Assembly (NCBI RefSeq): GCF_019929575.1
Contig: NZ_JAHZPU010000005.1
Location: forward strand, 19,691-83,690
Source: Streptococcus infantis
GTDB lineage: Bacteria; Bacillota; Bacilli; Lactobacillales; Streptococcaceae
DNA: 64,000 bases
Reading direction: 5' to 3'
The notes under the pieces were generated by a model. It had not been told where the DNA came from. It ran no database searches and worked only from the letters and a program-made list of their open reading frames with translations. Shown here piece after piece: positions 57,886 to 64,000 of the stretch (the stretch's first letter is position 1; every line of letters begins with the position of its first letter). The position numbers were made by a program, and so were the translations under genes.

Positions 57886-58660
57886 ACTTCTTACCAAAAA
57901 ATTTAGCCATTAAAAATGATTTCCCTTTTTCTATTATGTTAACTCTTTCCAAATACACAAAAGGAACTTCTACTAGTGAGTATGAATTTTTATGTAGCCA
58001 TACGTTGAATAATAGTTCGCTCACACGACCAAAAAGACGTGCCTCAAATGCAGTTAACTCTGAAAGATTAATCTGATCAAACATACAATCTAAAATCGGA
58101 AACAACCATTCAAAGTAATTATTTGCTAATTCCTTTTTCATTATAAACATATTGAACATATAGCCACTACGTTGTTTCATAACTTTGTCAAATAAATCAA
58201 GGTATTCAGGTTGTTGCTTCTCAATGACTTTTCTAGCCAAATCTAGATGGCTGGCATCTAATGTATGTGCATAATGAGAATATAGAGTTTCAATATAATA
58301 TTTCCTTTTTTTAGGAACTATTATATCCCCTTTTCTCAAAAGCAATTCAATTTCTTCCTGATTTAAAATCACTTCATCAATTTTTATATTTTCTTTATAA
58401 AATTGAGTTTTCTTCGTAAAATATCGGCGGTAATGAACTAGTCCAAGATAATCGCAATCTAGATTTTTCCATGCCCAATATAGACCTGTTAATTCACAAT
58501 AATAAGGGTTTAACTGGGAAATGTTTTCCCCAGTATTATCCCCTTGATATCCCAAATCATCTTTTCCTTCACACCCCACATGGACTGGTAGATACAATTC
58601 TTTATTTTGCGGCATTTCAAAACTCTTATGAGTTGCAACTATAATTTTAATATTTGTCAT
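57869..58660 (-). CDS. DUF4422 family glycosyltransferase (263 aa)
   Basis: A DUF4422 capsule enzyme with IKIIVATHKSFEMP at the N-terminus, PVHVGCEG, ISQLNPYYCELTGLYWAWKN and YLGLVHYRRYF (about 80), the family hallmark. It is usually found in Wzy loci. Placed directly after wchA, it probably adds the second sugar (inference). The start is ATG 58660 with AGGAGG close upstream; ATG 58681 lies inside wchA and is less likely. Confidence 0.88.
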   Translation of the reverse strand: MTNIKIIVATHKSFEMPQNKELYLPVHVGCEGKDDLGYQGDNTGENISQLNPYYCELTGLYWAWKNLDCDYLGLVHYRRYFTKKTQFYKENIKIDEVILNQEEIELLLRKGDIIVPKKRKYYIETLYSHYAHTLDASHLDLARKVIEKQQPEYLDLFDKVMKQRSGYMFNMFIMKKELANNYFEWLFPILDCMFDQINLSELTAFEARLFGRVSELLFNVWLHKNSYSLVEVPFVYLERVNIIEKGKSFLMAKFFGKKYGQSF

Positions 58661-58667
58661 ACCCCTC

Positions 58668-60038
58668 CTACTTTGCTCCATCTCTCATCAACACTACTTT
58701 TATTGTTTTTAATAAAATTTCAAAGTCTTTCCAAATTGTCCAATCATCGATATAAGCTACATCTAGTTTGACAACATCGTCAAAATTGGTAATTCCACTT
58801 CGACCACTAATTTGCCATAGCCCAGTAATGCCTGGTTTAAAACTCAATCGACGTTTCTGTTCAGGAGTATACTTTTCATACTCATCCACTGTTGGAGGAC
58901 GAGTTCCAACTAGGCTCATGTCCCCAATCAGTACATTCCAAAACTGGGGTAACTCGTCAATACTAGTTTTACGTATAAAACGACCAATTTCTGTAACTCG
59001 AGGATCATTATCCATTTTAAACATACCACCTTGCATGGTATTTTGATCCATCAACTGCTCCTTGATAGCTTCTGCATCGACTCGCATCGAGCGGAATTTA
59101 TAAAAGGTAAAGTGACGACCATTTTTTCCGACACGAGTTTGTGAAAAGATTGCAGGTCCGCCATCTTTACGAATCATGGGAACTAGAAATAGACTAGCAA
59201 TTCCACAAAGGATCAACCCAACGATAGCACCACAAATGTCAAGGATGCGTTTAGCAATCACATGGCTCGGATTGTAAAAATTTGTAGAAAATGTCACTAC
59301 GTTCAAGCCCGCCATCTCATGGATTTGTTTATCACGACCTAAGTTTTTGTCGAAAGCATTGAGATTGACTGTGACAGCGATTCCCATGGTTTCAAACTGA
59401 GAAATAATGGCTCCAATGTCGTAGTCTTCACTTGGAAGATTGACAAAGACTTCATCCACTACCTCGTGCGTTGCATAAGAGATCAACTGTTCCCTCGGAA
59501 CAACCGTCACCTTTTCATGAGTAAAGTCTGGCATGTCTAAAACACTGACTGCAACCAGTTTCCCTTGAACATCGTTAGCGGTTAACAAACGGTCCAACAC
59601 TTTTTCATTACGTGATGTCGCTGTGATCAACAAAATATTACGACTGCTCTTCAAATTATGGTTAAAGGTTTTCCAATAACGCTTCAAAAAGAAACAGAGG
59701 AGATAATTCAAAACACCATACAAAGAAAGTAAATAGAGCATCCCTCGTCTAGAAATCACAAATTTTTCTTTTAAGAAGAAACTTGAAAAACTAATCAACA
59801 AGGCATAAAAGAGGATGTATTTAATCGTTTCTACTAACTCAACATACTGGCCTCGTTTGAAAAAATCTTTACCATAATCACTAATGTAGAAGGCAGCAAA
59901 GTGAAGAAAATAAAGGACAAAAACAGTTTTTGCAACAATTTCTGTTTCTGTTACAGAAATAAGTATATAAGCTAATACACTAACAAGTATACTCTGCAAA
60001 AACGCTAGAGTTACGTTATAGAAACCCCTTCCTTCCAT
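58668..60038 (-). CDS. wchA: Undecaprenyl-phosphate glycosyl-1-phosphate transferase, WchA/CpsE type (456 aa)
   Basis: This membrane enzyme starts the repeat unit by moving a hexose-1-phosphate (glucose in WchA) to undecaprenyl phosphate. Five N-terminal membrane helices (to about 115) are followed by a Rossmann-like domain and a re-entrant helix (RILDICGAIVGLIL, about 270). The catalytic PGT domain has FYKFRSMRVDAE, RFIRKTSIDELPQFWNVL, MSLVGTRPP and KPGITGLWQISGRS. It follows wze by 16 bp. Confidence 0.95.
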   Translation of the reverse strand: MEGRGFYNVTLAFLQSILVSVLAYILISVTETEIVAKTVFVLYFLHFAAFYISDYGKDFFKRGQYVELVETIKYILFYALLISFSSFFLKEKFVISRRGMLYLLSLYGVLNYLLCFFLKRYWKTFNHNLKSSRNILLITATSRNEKVLDRLLTANDVQGKLVAVSVLDMPDFTHEKVTVVPREQLISYATHEVVDEVFVNLPSEDYDIGAIISQFETMGIAVTVNLNAFDKNLGRDKQIHEMAGLNVVTFSTNFYNPSHVIAKRILDICGAIVGLILCGIASLFLVPMIRKDGGPAIFSQTRVGKNGRHFTFYKFRSMRVDAEAIKEQLMDQNTMQGGMFKMDNDPRVTEIGRFIRKTSIDELPQFWNVLIGDMSLVGTRPPTVDEYEKYTPEQKRRLSFKPGITGLWQISGRSGITNFDDVVKLDVAYIDDWTIWKDFEILLKTIKVVLMRDGAK

Positions 60039-60054
60039 ATTTTACTCCCTAAAC

Positions 60055-60756
60055 TTATTTTTTACCATAAGAACCATAGTTCCCATAACCACCATATGTA
60101 CCATATGTACCATATTTTTCAAGATGAATATTGAACTTATTCAGAATTACACCAAGGAATGGTGTTCCAGTTTGTTCTAATTGCTGTCTAGCTCTATCTA
60201 CTTCTCTACGCTTGGTGATACCAGCTTCTGTCACAAGAATAGATGCATCACATTTTTGTGCAACAATCGCTGCATCAATAACGATACCAATCGGAGCTGT
60301 ATCTACTATAATATAATCAAAGTACTTACGTAAAGTTTCTATCATAGTCTCAAAATTTGAACTTTGAAGCAACCCTGTAGGATTTGGAGAAATCGTTCCC
60401 GATTGAATCACAAATAAATTTTCTACGTTTGTTTCACATAAACCGTGTGACAAATCTCTAGTTCCTGATAGATAGTCCGTCAACCCTGTTATTCTTTCCC
60501 TAGATTTAAAAACTCCTGACATTACAGAGTTTCTTATATCTGCGTCTACTAGTAGTGTTTTGTAGCCGGCACGAGCAAAAGCCCAGGCGATATTGGTTGA
60601 TGTAGTTGATTTTCCTTCGCCAGGTCTAACAGACGATATGGCAATCACCTTTAATTTATCACCACTTAACTGAATATTAGTCCGTAATGCGTTATAATAT
60701 TCTTCTGCTTTTTTAACAAATTCTAATCTTTGATCCGATAATTCTAACTTTGCCAT
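60055..60756 (-). CDS. wze: Tyrosine kinase Wze/CpsD (233 aa)
   Basis: A BY-kinase ATPase with Walker A RPGEGKSTTST (about 48), A' LLVDADIRNSVM (about 79) and B YIIVDTAPIG (about 155). The C-terminal tail carries a YGTYGTYGGYGNYGSYG tyrosine cluster, the autophosphorylation site. It works with Wzd, its membrane adaptor, and is dephosphorylated by Wzh. The three adjust chain length and amount of capsule. Confidence 0.96.
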   Translation of the reverse strand: MAKLELSDQRLEFVKKAEEYYNALRTNIQLSGDKLKVIAISSVRPGEGKSTTSTNIAWAFARAGYKTLLVDADIRNSVMSGVFKSRERITGLTDYLSGTRDLSHGLCETNVENLFVIQSGTISPNPTGLLQSSNFETMIETLRKYFDYIIVDTAPIGIVIDAAIVAQKCDASILVTEAGITKRREVDRARQQLEQTGTPFLGVILNKFNIHLEKYGTYGTYGGYGNYGSYGKK

Positions 60757-60766
60757 GTTTTTATCC

Positions 60767-61462
60767 TTACTTTATTTTCTCAAGGTTTGGAATCACTCCT
60801 AAAAGAGAGAGATGCATAACTTCTTCAATATCCTCTGGACGTTTTACACGATCATCCAATAGTTCAAAAAGTAAAACAAGAATAATTACGACGCCAGCAC
60901 CTACAAGAGTGCCCATCAGAGTATTTCGACGAATATTTGGAGAAGAGGGCGATGTAGCTGGACGCGCTTCCTCAAGTGTAGTTACATCAGAAACACGAGT
61001 AACCGAAATAATTTTTTGTGCAGCCACCTCACGAAGAGCATTTGCGATACGACTCGCCTCTTCAGGTTTAAAATCGCGAACAGAGATTGATACTATGCGA
61101 GTGTCTACTGGAACAGTCACCTGAACTTTTCTACCAAGAGTCTTCACGTCTATGTTTAAATTTTGATCTGCTACCACTTTTGCAAGGACATCTTGGGAAA
61201 GAATAATCTCTCGGTAATCTTTTACCAAGTAAGAACCAGCTTGGAGATCCTGATTCGTCAAACCTGGTTTATCACCTTGATTACGATTAACTACGTAAAT
61301 ACGTGTCGTACTCGTAAACTCAGGTTTGATAACAAATGAGCTATAAGCAAAAGCAATCATACCTGTCACAATAGCAACTATTACTGTGACTAACTTACGT
61401 TTCCATAATGCTTTCAGCATTTGTATAATGTCAATTTCAATTTTATCTTGTTCTTTCATCAT
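60767..61462 (-). CDS. wzd: Polysaccharide co-polymerase Wzd/CpsC (231 aa)
   Basis: A Wzz-family membrane adaptor with two helices (about 22-42 and 175-195) bracketing an extracytoplasmic domain. It has [15 protein letters not shown] at the N-terminus and a [13 protein letters not shown] segment before the second helix. It activates the Wze kinase. ATG 61462 has GGAG upstream. It lies between wzh and wze. Confidence 0.95.
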   Translation of the reverse strand: MMKEQDKIEIDIIQMLKALWKRKLVTVIVAIVTGMIAFAYSSFVIKPEFTSTTRIYVVNRNQGDKPGLTNQDLQAGSYLVKDYREIILSQDVLAKVVADQNLNIDVKTLGRKVQVTVPVDTRIVSISVRDFKPEEASRIANALREVAAQKIISVTRVSDVTTLEEARPATSPSSPNIRRNTLMGTLVGAGVVIILVLLFELLDDRVKRPEDIEEVMHLSLLGVIPNLEKIK

Positions 61463-61467
61463 GTCTC

Positions 61468-62199
61468 CTAAATAATTTGATCTCTTAATATTTTTGCTGG
61501 ATTCGTTTCAAAAAGGTCTCGTGCTCTATCTCGTCCATACTTTTTAGTTATCAAATCGTAAGCTTCCTTCATAAAAGGTGGGCGATTATCTAGATTATGC
61601 ATATCACTCGCCACCACATGAACCAAGTTTTTTTCTAAAAAATACGCAGCTCTTTTCTTCATAAACTTATGGGCATCTCCGAAAAGTTTTGGTTTCAAAA
61701 CGCTGGAACTATTAATTTGGGCATAGCATCCCATATTAATCAATTCTTTCACACGCTTCTCATCATTTTCTAAAGCATGATACCGCTCAATATGAGCAAT
61801 AACCGGAGTAATCCCTAATAGAAGAATCTTAGACAAAGCACTGTGAATATCTCTGTAAGGAGTGTTCATACTGAACTCAATCAAGGCATAACGCGTTCCA
61901 TTAAGCCTTGGGATTAAATCTTTTTCAAGTTTTTCTAAAGCATCACCCGAAAAATAAATCTCAGCCCCATATAAAATTGTCAAGTCTGGGCCAATCTCTT
62001 GAGCTAACTGTTTGACCTCGCTAAAATTAGCCGCAATTTTATCTTCAGGTGTTTCAAACATACCTTTTCGACGATGAGAGGTTGAAACAATGGTTCTAAC
62101 TCCCTGAGCGTATGCCTCTTCTAGCAAGACCTTACTTTCCCCTCTACTTTGAGGGCCATCATCGACATCAAAAACAATATGTGAATGAATATCAATCAT
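61468..62199 (-). CDS. wzh: Tyrosine-protein phosphatase Wzh/CpsB (243 aa)
   Basis: A PHP-type, manganese-dependent phosphatase that dephosphorylates Wze. Metal-binding motifs are [16 protein letters not shown] (residues 1-16), TSHRRKG (about 41), AHIERYHAL (about 136) and [12 protein letters not shown] (about 198). It starts 1 nt after the wzg stop. Confidence 0.96.
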   Translation of the reverse strand: MIDIHSHIVFDVDDGPQSRGESKVLLEEAYAQGVRTIVSTSHRRKGMFETPEDKIAANFSEVKQLAQEIGPDLTILYGAEIYFSGDALEKLEKDLIPRLNGTRYALIEFSMNTPYRDIHSALSKILLLGITPVIAHIERYHALENDEKRVKELINMGCYAQINSSSVLKPKLFGDAHKFMKKRAAYFLEKNLVHVVASDMHNLDNRPPFMKEAYDLITKKYGRDRARDLFETNPAKILRDQII

Positions 62200-62200
62200 C

Positions 62201-63646
62201 TTATCTTCCTTCCATGATATCTTTAATCTCTGTTTTGAGTGTCTCTAAGCTATTTGGATCAACCTCTAACATATAAAGATTGCTGTCAGGCATAGCATAG
62301 GAAGGAAGATCCATACGACCAGTTCCCTTCAAATCTCGAGTAATGACAGAATATTTCCCTCCACTTGCTAGTTGAGCATTCACTAAGCTAACCATGGTTT
62401 CAGGAGGCATATTGGTTTGAACAGAATCTTGCAATCCTTGCATAATACTATCAAAATTCTTCAAGGCTTCTGCCGAAGTTAGTTTTTGAATAATAGCAGA
62501 AATGACTTTTTGTTGGTTACGTCCACGATCTCCGTCACCATTGGTTAAGGAGTATCGTTCCCGAACAAAACCTAGGGCTAGTTCTGAATCCATGTGGATG
62601 TTACCAACTCCATAGTGTTTACCATTTGTATGCGCAGTGAACTCTTGATCATTATAAACATCGACCCCACCTAAAAGATCAATCAATTTCAAGAAAGAGG
62701 TGAAGTTGAGTCGTGCATAGTAATTCAGCTCAATATCATAGAGATTCTCTAAAGTATGTATCGATGCATCTACGCCGTAAATACCTGCATGGGTCAATTT
62801 ATCATTTTGGTTATTTCCACCATCAGCTATGGGCACATAAGCATCACGAGGCGTTGTTGTCAGGAGAATTTTCTTAGTCTCTTGATTGACAGTCATGATG
62901 ATATTGACATCTGAACGTGAGACTGAGCTAATCGGTCCGTATGTGTCAATCCCGCTAATGTAGATATTAAAAGCCTTGTTTTGAGAAAGCTTAGGCGCCT
63001 CAACAGTCTTGGTTAGTTCTTTGGTATATATCTTCTTGATTTTTTTTGCGTGATCTGGATACTCTTGCTCAATCAGATTTTCAAAGACACTGTTCAAAAC
63101 AATTGCCTTGGTCTCTCCAGCCAAGAGGCTCTTATAAGCCGCAAGATAGGAAGAACTCTCTTCAACCGTTAAGACTTTACTCTGACTTGTCTTAATATCA
63201 TCGAGCAACTTTTTGATGTTGTCTGCATCTGTTTTGGTTGGAGCTGTCACACTGGATAATTCCGATACATTTCCAATCTCACTATCCGCCAAAACTACAA
63301 CACTGATAGAATAACTAGAATAGTTAGATGTCGCATTGAGTTGATTTGCTAGGCTAACGAATTGATGAACTCCAATCAAAGAAATGGAACTAACAAATAC
63401 CGACACCAAGAGTAAAATCATGGTGAAAATCTTAGCTTTTCTTTTTAGAATCAAAAATAAAGCTATTAGCGCAAGCAGGATCATAACAATCGCCATAATG
63501 ACATTGACATAGCTAATTGCTAAAATATGATATCTGAATATTAAAAACAGCAAAAAACAAGCAAGCACCATATATACAAACAACAAAATGATATTGATGC
63601 TTTGTTGAAACTTGCTCATTTTGCTTTCTTTTGAATGTCTACTCAA
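62201..63646 (-). CDS. wzg: LytR-CpsA-Psr protein Wzg/CpsA (481 aa)
   Basis: A LytR-CpsA-Psr ligase that probably attaches the polymer to peptidoglycan. Three membrane helices (about 15-100) lead to the accessory and LCP domains, with [21 protein letters not shown] (about 225), [14 protein letters not shown] (about 260) and [26 protein letters not shown] (about 365). I take TTG 63646 (MSRHSKES) as start, as in pneumococcal Wzg, with AGAGG upstream; ATG 63619 is an alternative. It is first in the operon. Confidence 0.95.
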   Translation of the reverse strand: MSRHSKESKMSKFQQSINIILLFVYMVLACFLLFLIFRYHILAISYVNVIMAIVMILLALIALFLILKRKAKIFTMILLLVSVFVSSISLIGVHQFVSLANQLNATSNYSSYSISVVVLADSEIGNVSELSSVTAPTKTDADNIKKLLDDIKTSQSKVLTVEESSSYLAAYKSLLAGETKAIVLNSVFENLIEQEYPDHAKKIKKIYTKELTKTVEAPKLSQNKAFNIYISGIDTYGPISSVSRSDVNIIMTVNQETKKILLTTTPRDAYVPIADGGNNQNDKLTHAGIYGVDASIHTLENLYDIELNYYARLNFTSFLKLIDLLGGVDVYNDQEFTAHTNGKHYGVGNIHMDSELALGFVRERYSLTNGDGDRGRNQQKVISAIIQKLTSAEALKNFDSIMQGLQDSVQTNMPPETMVSLVNAQLASGGKYSVITRDLKGTGRMDLPSYAMPDSNLYMLEVDPNSLETLKTEIKDIMEGR

Positions 63647-63677
63647 TTTACACCTCTATAAAGTATTTTTTATTTTC

Positions 63678-63686
63678 ATTATATCA
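63678..63686 (-). promoter_or_regulatory. Extended -10 promoter of the polysaccharide operon
   Basis: On the minus strand TGATATAAT ends at 63678, giving a leader of about 25 nt before TTG 63646. No well-spaced -35 is seen; a TTGATG is 21 bp upstream. Confidence 0.7.
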
Positions 63687-64000
63687 CAAAGTAGTACTGG
63701 ATACCATCAACATACACTTGTTAATCGTTTTCATTTACCTTAAAAACATGAATATTAAATCCCAATTATAAAATAGCTAAAATATTGCTTGAAAGAGATA
63801 TCTAACCTAAAAAAGACAAAGCTATAAATTGTTAAATCAAACATTAATTTCCTAGTTTCAAATCTAGGATGTTTAAATCATCTACCAGGGTATCGAAGAT
63901 TATAAACAAAGGAAATAATATTTTTACCCCAATTGTCAAGTCAAGTGCAACAAAGTTGTTCCTCTGATTAAGCGAGTATCTTTCAAGCTGTTTGAGCTGA
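63687..64000. other. Non-coding region upstream of the polysaccharide operon
   Basis: There is no gene. It holds a small palindrome CCTAG-N8-CTAGG (63851-63868). An A+T-rich segment follows. The stretch from about 63929, reading CCCCAATTGTCAAGTCAAGT, recalls an IS30-type terminus, but that is memory only. Confidence 0.45.

Noticed and set aside
63719..63733. A cre-like palindrome (TGTTAATCGTTTTCA) for CcpA control of the capsule promoter
   Set aside because: The arms have one base too many relative to the cre consensus, so the fit is not convincing.

Overview
The window comes from a streptococcus of the mitis group (S. mitis/S. oralis type). The evidence is the Blp-type regulators, two pneumococcal-style BOX repeats, a tmRNA with the tag AKNNTSYALAA, the hrcA-grpE-dnaK-dnaJ order with CIRCE operators, a ftsA-ftsZ-ylmE-sepF-ylmG-ylmH-divIVA cluster, and a Wzy-type capsule locus that starts with wzg-wzh-wzd-wze-wchA. 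Nearly all genes lie on the minus strand, so transcription mostly runs from high to low coordinates.

Region 1 (1-5781) is a reduced blp bacteriocin locus. It keeps blpS-blpR-blpH and blpT, plus several small membrane proteins and a CPBP-family protein, but no pheromone gene, no BlpAB exporter and no double-glycine bacteriocin. Three promoters share one operator geometry: an 11-bp repeat, 10 bp, an 11-bp repeat, 24 bp, then AGTG and a -10 box. The locus therefore looks like a listening and immunity remnant. Region 2 (5.8-15.6 kb) holds an Ecs-type ABC transporter, a HIT protein, two small hypothetical proteins and the heat-shock genes dnaJ, dnaK, grpE and hrcA. A 114-bp tandem repeat (3.3 copies) precedes dnaJ. 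Region 3 (15.6-19.6 kb) has a PadR/DUF2812 operon, glnR-glnA and a FUSC-like protein.

Region 4 (19.7-32.6 kb) contains rsmH-ftsL-pbp2X-mraY for septal wall synthesis, uvrC, a matrixin-like protease, an EstA-like esterase, RNase J2, a DUF2695 pseudogene broken by a BOX element and a frameshift, and recJ. Region 5 (32.7-35.1 kb) contains ssrA (tmRNA), an intergenic repeat and an IS110-family element whose left non-coding end is a candidate bridge-RNA region. Region 6 (35.2-44.3 kb) contains ileS behind a T-box leader, divIVA, an unusual mini-DivIVA gene, and the ylm/sepF/ftsZ/ftsA division genes.

Region 7 (44.4-63.7 kb) is a complete capsule or receptor polysaccharide operon. It contains the regulators wzg-wzh-wzd-wze, the initiating transferase wchA, four further glycosyltransferases, wzy, wzx, an acyltransferase, ugd, glf and rmlA-C-B-D. 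The central part (about 49-58.7 kb) is visibly more A+T-rich than its flanks, as expected for an exchangeable serotype cassette. The polymer is predicted to draw on UDP-glucuronate, UDP-galactofuranose and dTDP-rhamnose. The locus lies directly upstream of ftsA, not in the dexB-aliA position used by pneumococcus.
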